A DNA stretch of 64,000 bases from RFSX01 sp965230215 (GCA_965230215.1 CBDDKN010000002.1:62001-126000), one strand, 5' to 3'; counted from the first letter of the stretch, positions 53,093-62,659 are shown. The notes: a model not told the origin generated them from the letters alone. Numbers and translations are program-made.

Positions 53093-54622
53093 TTAATGCT
53101 TAAAATGTCTGGTCCTGGTTATAACCATTGCCAGCGCATTTTCATTGCAATAATCAATGCTTAATTGGTCATTTATAGATCCTCCAGGCTGTATCACAGC
53201 TTTAATACCAGCTTTGTGGGCTATTTCTACACAATCTGGAAATGGGAAAAAGGCATCTGATGCCATCACAGCACCTTCAAGCTCAAATCCCATTCTTCCA
53301 GCCTTATCAATGGCCTGGTGGCATGCATCAATTCTTGAAGTCTGACCACAGCCCATTCCAAGCAATTGTTTGTTCTTGGCCATAACTATGGTGTTTGATT
53401 TCAAATGCTTCGCCAATTTGTTCGCAAACAATAGATCTTCGATCTGCGTTTCTGTAGCCTGTGCATCCGTACATGCTTCAAGATCAGAAGCCGATTCAAT
53501 TTTAAGGTCCATGTCCTGTGAAATAACGCCGTTAAGAAGACTCTTAAATTGTCGCTTACTGCGATAGAAATCCTTGATCTTGATCAACACACGCTTTTTC
53601 TTCTTACTCAATAGTTCAAAGGCATCTGCATCGAAGTCTCTAGCTATCAATACCTCGTAAAACAACTTGTTGATTTCTTCTGCTGTTGCCAGATCTACAG
53701 TCCCATTACAAATCAATATGCCACCAAATGCAGATACAGGGTCACCCGCCAGGGCATCCTTCCAAGCATCAAGAATCGTCGCTCTGGTGGCCACACCACA
53801 AGCGTTTGTATGCTTTAATATTGCGAAGGTAGGGGCATCATCTGCAAACTCCGCCATGATCTGAACCGCCGCATCTATATCCACAAGATTGTTGTAGGAA
53901 AGCTCTTTACCTGCCATCTTATGCATGATGTCCTCCAAGTTTCCGTAGAACTGTGCCTCCTGGTGCGGATTCTCACCATACCTTAAGGTTGTTGCCTGAC
54001 CTGAAGAAAGCTTTAGTCCAGCTATTGATTCATCTACCTGCGTGTTAAAATAATTAAAGATAGCCGTGTCGTAATGCGAAGAAATATTAAATGCTTCAGC
54101 TGCCATCTGCTGCCTTTCGGATACATTGGTCGTAGCCCCTCCTGACAAGACATCTCTTAGGAAAGAATACTGATCCTTTGATGGTATGATCAAAACGTCT
54201 TTAAAGTTCTTGGCTGCTGCTCTAATCAATGAAATACCTCCTATATCTATCTTCTCTATAATCTTGGACTCATCAGTGGTATTGCGAACAGTATCTTCAA
54301 ACGGATACAAATCAACGACAACCAGGTCTATTGGTGGAATTTCGTATTTGTCCAGCTGAGACATATGGTCATCCTCTCTTCGCGCCAAAATTCCTCCGAA
54401 AACTTTTGGATGTAATGTTTTTACACGACCATCCAGAATAGAAGGATATCCCGTAACATCCTCAACCTTGACCGGATTCAATCCAAGGCTCTCAAGATGT
54501 GTATATGTTCCTCCAGTAGAGTAAACAGTGATCTCATTTTGCTTTAAAAGTGGTACAATTTCCTCAAGGCCACCTTTATCAAAGACAGATATAAGTGCGG
54601 ATTTTATGCGTATTTCAGACAT
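53093..54622 (-). CDS. purH: Bifunctional AICAR transformylase/IMP cyclohydrolase
   Basis: Catalyses the last two steps of IMP synthesis. 509 residues: an N-terminal MGS-like cyclohydrolase domain (STGGTYTHLESLGLNPVKVEDVTG, DGRVKTLHPKVFGGIL, VDLYPFEDT, IDIGGISLIRAAAKN) and a C-terminal AICAR transformylase domain (LRYGENPHQEAQFYG, LKHTNACGVA, SDAFFPFPD, IQPGGSIND). Standard length for bacteria. It lies between tdk (50-base gap) and coaX (five bases). Confidence 0.97.
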   Translation of the reverse strand: MSEIRIKSALISVFDKGGLEEIVPLLKQNEITVYSTGGTYTHLESLGLNPVKVEDVTGYPSILDGRVKTLHPKVFGGILARREDDHMSQLDKYEIPPIDLVVVDLYPFEDTVRNTTDESKIIEKIDIGGISLIRAAAKNFKDVLIIPSKDQYSFLRDVLSGGATTNVSERQQMAAEAFNISSHYDTAIFNYFNTQVDESIAGLKLSSGQATTLRYGENPHQEAQFYGNLEDIMHKMAGKELSYNNLVDIDAAVQIMAEFADDAPTFAILKHTNACGVATRATILDAWKDALAGDPVSAFGGILICNGTVDLATAEEINKLFYEVLIARDFDADAFELLSKKKKRVLIKIKDFYRSKRQFKSLLNGVISQDMDLKIESASDLEACTDAQATETQIEDLLFANKLAKHLKSNTIVMAKNKQLLGMGCGQTSRIDACHQAIDKAGRMGFELEGAVMASDAFFPFPDCVEIAHKAGIKAVIQPGGSINDQLSIDYCNENALAMVITRTRHFKH

Positions 54623-54672
54623 GCTTATTGATTAAGCCGCAAAAGTAATTAAATCGTCGGAGTTTAAGGGGC

Positions 54673-55263
54673 TTAACGCCTTCTGAAATCGAGGATATTT
54701 CCCATTTCATAACAGATTCTACAGCGTGGTTCATATTTGTCTTTTTCGCCCAAAACCACGGTCTCAGTTTCTTCGGATAATCTGTAAGAATGGGTAGCAA
54801 GACTACCACAATGTGGACAGATGGCATGCACCTTTGTGATGTATTCAGCGACAGCCAGAAGATCAGGAATTGGTCCGAAAGGATTCCCCCGGAAGTCCAT
54901 ATCAAGTCCTGCTACGACAACCCGGATGCCTTTCATGGCAAGTTTCTGGCATACATCGACAAGATGCATGTCAAAAAACTGAGCTTCATCAACACCCACA
55001 ACATTAACATCATAAATGTGATCATATATATCCTGGCTCTGCTCTATCGGAATGGAATCAATGGCATTTTCGTTGTGGGAGACAACTGCATTTTCAGCAT
55101 AACGCTTATCCTTTATTGGCTTGAAAATCTGGACACGTTGATTGGCGATCTTGGCTCTGTTAAGCCTTCTTATAAGCTCTTCCGTTTTTCCTGAAAACAT
55201 AGAACCGCATATAACTTCTATCCATCCACTTCTTTGCGCTCTGAAACTCGGTTCTAAAAACAT
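54673..55263 (-). CDS. tdk: Thymidine kinase (type II)
   Basis: Salvage enzyme making dTMP. 196 residues with P-loop CGSMFSGKTEEL (about 19-30), the Asp-Glu of VDEAQFFD (91-97), the lasso/thymidine site, and two zinc pairs, CPHCG and CRIC, near the C-terminus. Cytosolic tetramer by family. First gene of the leftward purine/coenzyme run; a TATTTTTG box lies at 55300. Confidence 0.96.
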   Translation of the reverse strand: MFLEPSFRAQRSGWIEVICGSMFSGKTEELIRRLNRAKIANQRVQIFKPIKDKRYAENAVVSHNENAIDSIPIEQSQDIYDHIYDVNVVGVDEAQFFDMHLVDVCQKLAMKGIRVVVAGLDMDFRGNPFGPIPDLLAVAEYITKVHAICPHCGSLATHSYRLSEETETVVLGEKDKYEPRCRICYEMGNILDFRRR

Positions 55264-55299
55264 ATTCTGCTGTTGTATACTCTAGATCTATAAGTCAAA

Positions 55300-55307
55300 C
55301 AAAAATA
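55300..55307 (-). promoter_or_regulatory. Candidate promoter -7 element for tdk (TATTTTTG)
   Basis: A full TAnnTTTG match 37 bases before tdk. No TTTG at the usual spacing upstream. Confidence 0.35.
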
Positions 55308-55394
55308 GAATTTATTGCAATAATGACTTCTAATAATAAATTAAACTTTCTTCCTATATAAACCCTTACAATACAGAAGGCTATCAAATACGTT

Positions 55395-55402
55395 TACATT
55401 TG
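55395..55402 (+). promoter_or_regulatory. Candidate promoter -7 element (TACATTTG)
   Basis: A full TAnnTTTG match about 96 bases before the ATG at 55498, implying a leader near 90 bases. No clear -33 partner. Confidence 0.35.
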
Positions 55403-55497
55403 CATCAAGAAATTTTAAAGACATATTATAAAAATTTGTAATGGGTCTGATTTTTGATGTACAAATGATATTCTAATAGCTATTAAATCAATAAGAA

Positions 55498-56220
55498 ATG
55501 AATCTGGATAAAACGACTGCTGTACTAAAGAAGATAAACCGCCTCTATGAACTGATCAACAGCCTGGGAGAGGCCAGTCAGACTGAAAAGGACCTCCTTA
55601 AAGCATATATTCTGGATCTGTATGAAGCTGTTGTTTTGCAAGAGGAGGAAGATCAGGTGACAGACCTTGATGTAGAATTGATGAAAGAGGAAATCAAGAA
55701 GAAGAAAAAACTTGATAAAAAGCTCAAAAAGCAAATGCGCAAGCGTGCTGAAGAGATAATTGATTCATACGAAGAGGAGGAGGAAGAAGATGATGATGAA
55801 GCTTTGGAATCTTTATCAGATATCATGGCTCATGAAGAAGAGGAAGAGGAGCAAAATGATAATGCCACACAGGATGAAGAACCTGAAACAGATTCTGAAC
55901 CTGTCTATTCAGATGAGATGGCGTCTTTGTTTGAATTCTCTAATTCAAGTGAGCTATCTGATAAATTGGCAAATACACCTCTCGCAGATTTGACAAGAGC
56001 CATGGGTATCAATGAGAAGATATTCACGGTTAATGAACTCTTCGGTGGCAATGCTGAAGAAATGGACAATCTCTTATTAGCTTTAAATGGTCTGGATAAT
56101 TTTGATGAAGCTAAATCAGTACTCATCAGAAGCGTAGCCAGTAAGTATGACTGGGATCAAGGGGCCAAATTCAAAAAAGCTAAGAATTTCGTCAGACTTG
56201 TACGGAGAAGATATCTTTAA
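55498..56220 (+). CDS. Acidic coiled-coil protein with conserved C-terminal domain
   Basis: 240 residues in three parts: a helical N-terminus (1-75, Lys-rich end), a very acidic stretch (about 85-140, runs of Glu/Asp), and a C-terminal helical domain (about 150-240) with LADLTRAMGINEKIFTVNELFGGNAEE and SVASKYDWD. The last domain recurs in Bacteroidota hypothetical proteins; I know no function for it. No signal or membrane helix. It is divergent from tdk and followed 16 bases later by the rhomboid gene, so the two may be co-expressed. Confidence 0.8.
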   Translation: MNLDKTTAVLKKINRLYELINSLGEASQTEKDLLKAYILDLYEAVVLQEEEDQVTDLDVELMKEEIKKKKKLDKKLKKQMRKRAEEIIDSYEEEEEEDDDEALESLSDIMAHEEEEEEQNDNATQDEEPETDSEPVYSDEMASLFEFSNSSELSDKLANTPLADLTRAMGINEKIFTVNELFGGNAEEMDNLLLALNGLDNFDEAKSVLIRSVASKYDWDQGAKFKKAKNFVRLVRRRYL

Positions 56221-56236
56221 TTAATGATCCTAAATT

Positions 56237-56950
56237 GTGGATAAGAGCTTAACAGATTTCATAGAATCCCTCAAGTTTAGTGGCCTCTGGGTCGCTATTC
56301 TCTGGTTTGTCCATATCTACTGCTATGTATTGGAGTTAAGTCTCACACATTGGGGCATATATCCCAGAGAGCCTGATGGGTTACTCGGTATTTTCACAGC
56401 CCCATTGGTTCATGGAAGTTGGGAGCATCTCGTCTCAAATTCAGCGCCTTTATTGGTAAGCATGACCATTATACATTATTTCTATAAACGGGTTGCCGTC
56501 AGTTCATTCATCCTCATATACTTGCTTACTGGCGCATCGGTATGGATGTTTGGTCGCAGTGTATATCATATTGGCGCCAGCGGTGTGGTATACGGACTTA
56601 TTGCATTCATTTTCTGGAGCGGCGTATTCAGAAGGAATATCAAGTCGATAGCCTTAGCTTTAATTGTCACGATCATGTATGTAGGTTATCTCGAAGGCAT
56701 CGTTCCTTTTCAAGAAGGCATATCATGGGAGAGCCATTTACTGGGTTTGATAGTAGGCGTTATCATCTCGTTCCTGATGAAGGGAATAATTGAGAAAGAT
56801 GAAGTCAAACGGGACCCTTGGGCTGACGAAGCACTTGAGGATGAGAAATACTTTCTTCCAAGAGACACTTTTCAGAAGACCATAGAACAACGCAACTGGG
56901 AAAGAATGATGGAAGAGCAGCGCAGAAACCAATTTCCCGGGAGTCTATAA
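56237..56950 (+). CDS. Rhomboid-family intramembrane serine protease
   Basis: Cleaves membrane proteins within the bilayer. 237 residues with six hydrophobic segments; the catalytic pair is Ser115 (GASGVVYG) and His167 (ESHLLG), and the first loop carries the usual HGSWEHLVSNSAPLL. A soluble acidic/charged tail follows (about 185-237). It starts with GTG (56237); no suitable ATG lies upstream after the previous stop. Overlaps the convergent murQ by six bases. Substrate unknown. Confidence 0.93.
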   Translation: MDKSLTDFIESLKFSGLWVAILWFVHIYCYVLELSLTHWGIYPREPDGLLGIFTAPLVHGSWEHLVSNSAPLLVSMTIIHYFYKRVAVSSFILIYLLTGASVWMFGRSVYHIGASGVVYGLIAFIFWSGVFRRNIKSIALALIVTIMYVGYLEGIVPFQEGISWESHLLGLIVGVIISFLMKGIIEKDEVKRDPWADEALEDEKYFLPRDTFQKTIEQRNWERMMEEQRRNQFPGSL

Positions 56951-57745
56951 GCTGTCCAACACGTTTCTAACAGATTTCTTTTCAAGCAATAGCGCCTTGG
57001 CTTTTTCGTAATCCAGGTTTGAATGCGCCATCACCATGCGTACTCCCCTATCTACCAATTTATTATTGCTAAGTTGCATGTCTACCATCTTGTTGTCATG
57101 CACCCTCCCCAGTTTTATCATCAATGAAGTCGAGATCATGTTCAATATAAGCTTCTGAGCCGTGCCCGATTTCATCCTTGTAGAACCTGTCACAAATTCA
57201 GGTCCCACCTCACACACCATTGGAAAATCTGCCTGCATTGTAATCGGTGTGTCTGGATTACAGCATATACAAGCTGTCATAATACCATTGGCTCTGCACG
57301 CCTCTAATGCTCCTACAACATAGGGCGTTGTACCAGAGGCAGCAATACCGACAACGATATCTGAATTGTTAATATGATGTCTCTGAAGGTCTTTAAATCC
57401 CTGAGATGTATCATCCTCAGCAAATTCAACTGCTTTACGAATGGCACCATCCCCACCAGCTATCAGACCAATAACCCAATCATCAGGCACTCCAAATGTA
57501 GGAGGACATTCTGAAGCGTCAAGAATACCCAAGCGCCCACTTGTCCCGGCCCCTATGTAGAAAAGGCGTCCTCCCCTATTCATTCTTTCATAAGCCGCAT
57601 CAATAAACTTCTCAATACTTGGCAAAATCTGCTGCACAGCTAAAGCTACTTTCTGATCTTCCCTGTTGATATTGTTGATCAATTCTATTGTGCTCATCTG
57701 CTCCAGGTGTCTGTAGAGGGAGTCTTGTTCAGTTAGCTTTTTCAT
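56945..57745 (-). CDS. murQ: N-acetylmuramic acid 6-phosphate etherase
   Basis: SIS-domain etherase converting MurNAc 6-phosphate to GlcNAc 6-phosphate and D-lactate in peptidoglycan recycling. 266 residues; GAGTSGRLGILDASECPPTFG (fragments), IAASGTTPYVVGAL, and TGSTRMKSGTAQKLILNM are diagnostic. Slightly shorter than E. coli MurQ (298), mainly at the C-terminus. It lies four bases after the sodium/solute symporter, which may import the muropeptide sugar. Confidence 0.95.
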   Translation of the reverse strand: MKKLTEQDSLYRHLEQMSTIELINNINREDQKVALAVQQILPSIEKFIDAAYERMNRGGRLFYIGAGTSGRLGILDASECPPTFGVPDDWVIGLIAGGDGAIRKAVEFAEDDTSQGFKDLQRHHINNSDIVVGIAASGTTPYVVGALEACRANGIMTACICCNPDTPITMQADFPMVCEVGPEFVTGSTRMKSGTAQKLILNMISTSLMIKLGRVHDNKMVDMQLSNNKLVDRGVRMVMAHSNLDYEKAKALLLEKKSVRNVLDSL

Positions 57746-57749
57746 TGTC

Positions 57750-59231
57750 CTACTTTTTGTATTTCCGCAGAAGGGATAAAATCCATAAGCCTGTAAATGT
57801 GATGAAACCGTTGACGGCCAATATCAGGAATCCAATCTTCAACCCACCAAACCAATCTGCAGAATTCTGATCAAGTACATATGATAATATTGGAGATAAC
57901 AAGACCACAAGCCACACCCACTTGTCGATAACAAGATGTCGGGTAAGAATTCCAAAACTAAACATGCCCAGTAAGGGACCGTAAGTATATGCTGCTACCG
58001 TTAAAAGCCCATTAATCACAGCATCATTATTAATGGCATTCATGAGAATGATGATAACAAACAACAAAACCGTAAATCCGACATGAACCATCAATCGAAT
58101 TTTTGACTTTTTGGTCTCATCTTCTTTTTCTTCAAAATTCAAAAAATCAATACAGAATGAAGTTGTAAGAGAGGTTAAAGCTGAATCCGCACTTGAATAT
58201 GCGGCTGCAATCAAACCAATTACAAAACTGATTGCTATTACAGGTGACAGATATTCAAAAGCAATTAATGGAAACAGCTGATCTGTTTTCTCGGGAATCG
58301 CAATACCCATCTCGTTGGCATAAATGTATAAGGACGCGCCAAGACTTAAGAATAAAAGATTAGCGAAGACCAAAATTATGCTGAACAACAACACATTCTT
58401 CTGAGCATCTCGCAGACTGCGACAAGTAAGGTTCTTCTGCATCATGTCCTGGTCAAGTCCTGTCATGACCACAGCTATTAACATACCAGACAACAATTGC
58501 TTGTAGAAGTTATTGGGATCGGACCAACCGTCACCAAAGAAAAACATCTTAGAATATTCCGATTCACGGATCATTGAAGGAATCTCCATAAAACTACTAT
58601 CCAAACCTGTAGCTATTGCATGAAGGCTGAGGCATACAGCCAACAACATTGTGACTGTCTGCAAGGTATCTGTCCATACGATGGTCTTAATGCCCCCTCT
58701 GAAAGTATAAACCCATATCAACAGGAGTGTTATAGCTACGGTTACTTCAAAAGAAACACCCATGGGTTTTAAGACAAATGGATGAAGAACAATCGCTACC
58801 AAATACAATCGGAAAGATGCACCCAAAACCCGTGATAATAGGAAATAGAATGCACCAAACTTGTAACTAACCACACCAAAGCGTTCCTTCAAATATCCAT
58901 ATATAGATATAAGATTATACTTATAATACAAAGGCATCAATACTAACGCAATGATAGCATAACCTATAAGGTAACCCATAACCATCTGCATGTATGCAAA
59001 TGACTGATTGGTTCCTCCTGCACCAACTACACCAGGAATGGAAATAAATGTAGCGCCCGATAAAGAAGCGCCAATCATTCCAATGGCTACCAAAATCCAA
59101 GAGGAACTTTTCTTGGCATTAAAGAAAGTCAGATTATCAGCTTTCTTGCTTGTGAAGTGAGAGACAATGTAAAGCAAGGCAAAATAAATGACGATCGTTA
59201 TAATCAAGGCAGATGAATCAATACCATTCAT
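57750..59231 (-). CDS. Sodium/solute symporter (SSS family)
   Basis: A 493-residue transporter with thirteen or so helices and the SSS patterns SLSGATFISIPGVVGAGG, GGIKTIVWTDTLQT, DQDMMQKNLTCRSLRDAQKN and AYSSADSALTSLTTSFCIDF. Position next to murQ suggests uptake of a muramic-acid or other amino sugar, an inference only. It follows the deacetylase gene by seven bases on the same strand. Confidence 0.92.
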   Translation of the reverse strand: MNGIDSSALIITIVIYFALLYIVSHFTSKKADNLTFFNAKKSSSWILVAIGMIGASLSGATFISIPGVVGAGGTNQSFAYMQMVMGYLIGYAIIALVLMPLYYKYNLISIYGYLKERFGVVSYKFGAFYFLLSRVLGASFRLYLVAIVLHPFVLKPMGVSFEVTVAITLLLIWVYTFRGGIKTIVWTDTLQTVTMLLAVCLSLHAIATGLDSSFMEIPSMIRESEYSKMFFFGDGWSDPNNFYKQLLSGMLIAVVMTGLDQDMMQKNLTCRSLRDAQKNVLLFSIILVFANLLFLSLGASLYIYANEMGIAIPEKTDQLFPLIAFEYLSPVIAISFVIGLIAAAYSSADSALTSLTTSFCIDFLNFEEKEDETKKSKIRLMVHVGFTVLLFVIIILMNAINNDAVINGLLTVAAYTYGPLLGMFSFGILTRHLVIDKWVWLVVLLSPILSYVLDQNSADWFGGLKIGFLILAVNGFITFTGLWILSLLRKYKK

Positions 59232-59238
59232 TCAGAGA

Positions 59239-60513
59239 TCAGGGTTTAGCGTATTTAAGAATTCTAAGATACAGTGATTTATAATCTTGCCAGCCTTCAT
59301 TCTCATAAAAGCTGCTGTTGTGCCATAGCAAAACAAATCTGCCTCTTACAGCTTTGATCTGGTCAACCATTTCGCAAACAGATTTGTATGCTGTTTCAAC
59401 ATCGAGTTGCATATACTTCTTTAATGTCATGTCCATGACCTGAAAAGGTATGATCTTAAGTGATGTCACTTTATCATCTTCTAAATCGTACCACTTGAAT
59501 GCTCGGGATGTCCCGGCCCTGAATCCAATCTCTTCATGATGCGCCAACGAATAATCATACTGAATATTGGCATCTATCAGCGCACGGTAAGTGTCAGGAA
59601 ATCGCATTCTCAAATAATGCTGTCGAGATATGGTAATAGGCCTGTCAATCACACTTTCAAGCCTTTCCTTTTCATTATTAATTTTTAGGGGATCACTATC
59701 TGATGCATAAGAAGGATGTATGCCTGTATCAGAAGATCGCGCCAAATATCGGGTGACGGTCTGATAGTCTTTGTTCTTGTGGCTGATAATCTTATCATAC
59801 TCTCCCCTGTCGCAACACATAATAAAGAATGTACAATTCATGCCGATTGATCTGTGTGCCTCTATAATAAAGTCATAGCTGTCATAAGGGTCCTTTGCTC
59901 CAAAACGATCTCTGATCCTTTCCCAGGAAAAACTCAACATGTCTCTTAAGAAAGAAAGCATATATAAGTAAAGTGGTTTTGAACGGTAAGCATATATATG
60001 ATCAACATCAATCGTAGATAGGAATTCGTATTCATGCTTATCAGCTATAGGTACCCCACTCAATTCCCCCAGATGAACACGCAGTTGTTCAACCCATATA
60101 TCGATGAATGGTACTCTTGATAGTTTCCTCTTGTAGGACAGACTATCAACCAACCTGAATCTCCCATGTTCATCTGGTTTGGTGGCTCTGTATTCTTCAA
60201 CCCTGGCCAGGGTGAAAAAAATCGCTGCGAATAGATCAAAATTGCTAGAAGCCATATTAAACATCAATTCATGACCATAGTCAGGATCTATATCCTTTGA
60301 GAATTTCTCAAAGTACTGGCTATACTTGATGTTGACTACTCCAGTTATTTCTTGTGAAGAATAATTGATTTTATATGGACTGATCGTGTTTAAAAAATCC
60401 TCTTTTTCGCTTGTTATTCGATAGTCCAGGGAAAGGTAATTCTTGCAAATATGCTCTATAACATATTCCAGCTTTTTGGACTTAAGACTTGTATATACAA
60501 TTAAGCTATTCAA
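59239..60513 (-). CDS. Polysaccharide-deacetylase-like protein (DUF7033 type)
   Basis: 424 residues: an N-terminal Bacteroidota-specific region (DUF7033-like, about 1-150) and a NodB-like deacetylase fold (about 165-360) with STIDVDHIYAY (metal Asp pair), GMNCTFFIM and TGIHPSYASD (metal His). The enzyme would remove acetyl groups from a surface glycan or peptidoglycan; the substrate is open. It starts with TTG (60513) inside the end of truA (eight-base overlap), and no ATG is available. Cytosolic by sequence, without a signal peptide. Confidence 0.85.
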   Translation of the reverse strand: MNSLIVYTSLKSKKLEYVIEHICKNYLSLDYRITSEKEDFLNTISPYKINYSSQEITGVVNIKYSQYFEKFSKDIDPDYGHELMFNMASSNFDLFAAIFFTLARVEEYRATKPDEHGRFRLVDSLSYKRKLSRVPFIDIWVEQLRVHLGELSGVPIADKHEYEFLSTIDVDHIYAYRSKPLYLYMLSFLRDMLSFSWERIRDRFGAKDPYDSYDFIIEAHRSIGMNCTFFIMCCDRGEYDKIISHKNKDYQTVTRYLARSSDTGIHPSYASDSDPLKINNEKERLESVIDRPITISRQHYLRMRFPDTYRALIDANIQYDYSLAHHEEIGFRAGTSRAFKWYDLEDDKVTSLKIIPFQVMDMTLKKYMQLDVETAYKSVCEMVDQIKAVRGRFVLLWHNSSFYENEGWQDYKSLYLRILKYAKP

Positions 60514-61273
60514 AACTCAAAGCTTTAATATATGGATATGATATATCAACCAGAGATAATCCATGGGCAGGTGCTGACCAAGCCAGGTTCATACGCTCTT
60601 GCTCTTTCAAAGCATTTTCAACATCAGATAGATGCATTTTGCCATTGGCCACATTGATACACATGCCCACAATCAATCTAACCATACCTCTGAGAAACCT
60701 GTTGGCTCTGACATGATACTCAAGCTTGTTATTGCCAACTCTTATCCACTCAGACTGCTCAATTGTACAATCGTAATTTAATACATCGGTCTTGCTCTTG
60801 CAGAACGGATAGAAAGAACTGAATGACGTAATCAATCGGGCTGCCTGTCGCAAACTATCAAAGTCCGGTTCGCCTGATTGATTATATCTGTAGGAATATT
60901 TTGTGATGAAAGGTTCTTTCTCAAAATGCATGCTATAGATATACTTTCTGCTAATTGCATCAAATCTTGCATGGGCATCATCAGACACAGGAATAATTCT
61001 GTGAATTACTATTTCTGATGGCAACATACTGTTTAACTTAAATTTCAGCTTCGTCAGCTCGTCTTCAGCTACATCCAAATCAACATGGAAATAATAATCC
61101 GCTGCATGCACACCAGCATCGGTTCTCCCACAACCAACTATGCTGACTTCATATTTCATAAGACGGCTCATATTATCTTCTATGCTTTGCTGAATAGTCA
61201 GTGCATTATTCTGCCGCTGCCATCCTGAAAAAGGACCACCATCATATGAAATGTGAAAGAAAAATCTACTCAT
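60506..61273 (-). CDS. truA: tRNA pseudouridine synthase A
   Basis: Makes pseudouridine at positions 38-40 of tRNA anticodon arms. 255 residues from the ATG at 61273 (MSRFFFHISYDGGPFSGWQ); the longer frame to 61306 would run into the terminator of sucD. The catalytic Asp52 lies in GCGRTDAGVHA; FDAISRKYIYSMH and the RANRFLRGMVRLIVGM block are typical. It is the first gene of a leftward run with the deacetylase, symporter and murQ. Confidence 0.95.
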   Translation of the reverse strand: MSRFFFHISYDGGPFSGWQRQNNALTIQQSIEDNMSRLMKYEVSIVGCGRTDAGVHAADYYFHVDLDVAEDELTKLKFKLNSMLPSEIVIHRIIPVSDDAHARFDAISRKYIYSMHFEKEPFITKYSYRYNQSGEPDFDSLRQAARLITSFSSFYPFCKSKTDVLNYDCTIEQSEWIRVGNNKLEYHVRANRFLRGMVRLIVGMCINVANGKMHLSDVENALKEQERMNLAWSAPAHGLSLVDISYPYIKALSFE

Positions 61274-61304
61274 GCTGAGACAAGATAAACCAATATGTGT
61301 AAAC

Positions 61305-61330
61305 AAAAAAGGCGCTCGGAGAGCGCCTTA
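61305..61330 (-). terminator. Intrinsic terminator after sucD
   Basis: Read leftward: GGCGCTC (61327-61321), loop TCC, GAGCGCC (61317-61311), then six T. A seven-pair G/C-rich stem, 27 bases after the sucD stop. Confidence 0.9.
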
Positions 61331-61356
61331 TAATTTGGATATAGTGTAGTATAGTT

Positions 61357-62220
61357 TTATACAAGTTTAGCGATGGTTTCGCCAATATCTGCAGGTGATT
61401 TTACAACGTGAATACCGCATGCTTCCATGATCTCCATTTTAGCTTCTGCAGTATCAGATTTACCACCTACAATCGCACCGGCATGTCCCATGGTTCTTCC
61501 CTTAGGCGCTGTTTGTCCAGCGATAAAGCCGACAACAGGCTTGGTGCCATTTTCTTTGATCCAGTGCGCAGCATCAGCTTCCATATTTCCACCGATCTCA
61601 CCGATCATAATAATACCATCAGTTTCAGGGTCGTTCATAAGCATCTCCACTGCTTCTTTAGTAGTGGTTCCTGGGATAGGGTCACCACCGATTCCAATGC
61701 ATGTAGACTGGCCAAGACCTGCTTTTGTCACTTGATCTACGGCTTCATAAGTCAATGTACCTGATCTTGAAACGATACCAATTCTTCCAGGTCTGTGGAT
61801 GAATCCTGGCATGATACCCAATTTTGCTTCTCCAGGAGTAATAATACCCGGGCAATTAGGGCCAACCAATGTGCAATCAAGATCCTCTATGTAGGCTTTA
61901 ACTTTTACCATGTCCTGTACTGGTATGCCTTCAGTAATACACACAATTACTTTAATACCAGCTGCTGCAGCTTCCATAATTGCATCTCCAGCAAAAGCAG
62001 GTGGGACAAATATAATAGTGGTATCAGCTCCTGCTTCAACAGCTTCGGCTACAGTGTTCCAGACTGGCTTGTCCAAATGAGTCTGTCCACCTTTGCCCGG
62101 CGTTACTCCACCTATAACATTGGTTCCGTACTCTATCATTTGGGAGGCATGGAAAGTACCTTCCTTACCAGTAAATCCCTGTACAATAATCTTTGAATCC
62201 TTGTTTACTAATACGCTCAT
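61357..62220 (-). CDS. sucD: Succinyl-CoA synthetase alpha subunit
   Basis: ADP/GDP-forming succinate-CoA ligase subunit that carries the phosphohistidine. 287 residues from MSVLVNKDSKIIVQG (ATG at 62220); QGFTGKEGTFHASQM, GGVTPGKGG, GPNCPGIITP, GRIGIVSRSGTLTYE, GIGGDPIPGTT and the active His in GHAGAIVGG are seen. sucC is not in the window. It works directly after the sucA enzyme in the TCA cycle. A strong terminator follows. Confidence 0.97.
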   Translation of the reverse strand: MSVLVNKDSKIIVQGFTGKEGTFHASQMIEYGTNVIGGVTPGKGGQTHLDKPVWNTVAEAVEAGADTTIIFVPPAFAGDAIMEAAAAGIKVIVCITEGIPVQDMVKVKAYIEDLDCTLVGPNCPGIITPGEAKLGIMPGFIHRPGRIGIVSRSGTLTYEAVDQVTKAGLGQSTCIGIGGDPIPGTTTKEAVEMLMNDPETDGIIMIGEIGGNMEADAAHWIKENGTKPVVGFIAGQTAPKGRTMGHAGAIVGGKSDTAEAKMEIMEACGIHVVKSPADIGETIAKLV

Positions 62221-62251
62221 GTCTATTATCATTTTTCCGTTAGGGACGGAT

Positions 62252-62557
62252 CTATTTAATCAATATTACTTCTTCATTTTCTTTATGAAAGAGGTATTTT
62301 TCTCTTGCATACTTCTCAATATCACTATTGATGATCTCTCTTTCTTTCTTGGCTTCTTCAAGCTGCAATTCATAATCCAACTTTGCAGTTTCCAGTTTCT
62401 TCAGCGTCTTGGACAATTTGAATTGATTGACCAGACTATATCTGTCCAGGAAACCGATCCATACACAAAATATAAGAACTGCGATGTTGTATTTGTTCAG
62501 GAAAGCGCTTTGATTTCCTTTAGAACCTGACTTTAAAATCTTCTTACGTTTACTCAT
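62252..62557 (-). CDS. DivIC/FtsB-type septum protein
   Basis: A small bitopic cell-division protein, 101 residues from the ATG at 62557. A short basic N-terminus precedes one membrane helix (about 24-42, NIAVLIFCVWIGFLDRYSL), then a periplasmic coiled coil (about 48-82) and an EKYLFHKENEE tail shared by Bacteroidota DivIC proteins. It lies between eno and sucD on the same strand, as in many Bacteroidota. Septum formation initiator family; name uncertain between DivIC and FtsB. Confidence 0.86.
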   Translation of the reverse strand: MSKRKKILKSGSKGNQSAFLNKYNIAVLIFCVWIGFLDRYSLVNQFKLSKTLKKLETAKLDYELQLEEAKKEREIINSDIEKYAREKYLFHKENEEVILIK

Positions 62558-62659
62558 ACCAAACTGATTATAACGGTTAAAACAATCCGTCATTTCAGGT
62601 TGGTTGTGATAAAAACTGACTTAGGAATACTTCAAGTGCACTGCAAAGATAAAGTAAAT

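Noticed and set aside
61427..61735. 102-codon frame antisense to sucD, rich in Ile/Pro
   Set aside because: sucD is a certain gene with strong codon constraint; the antisense frame is a by-product.
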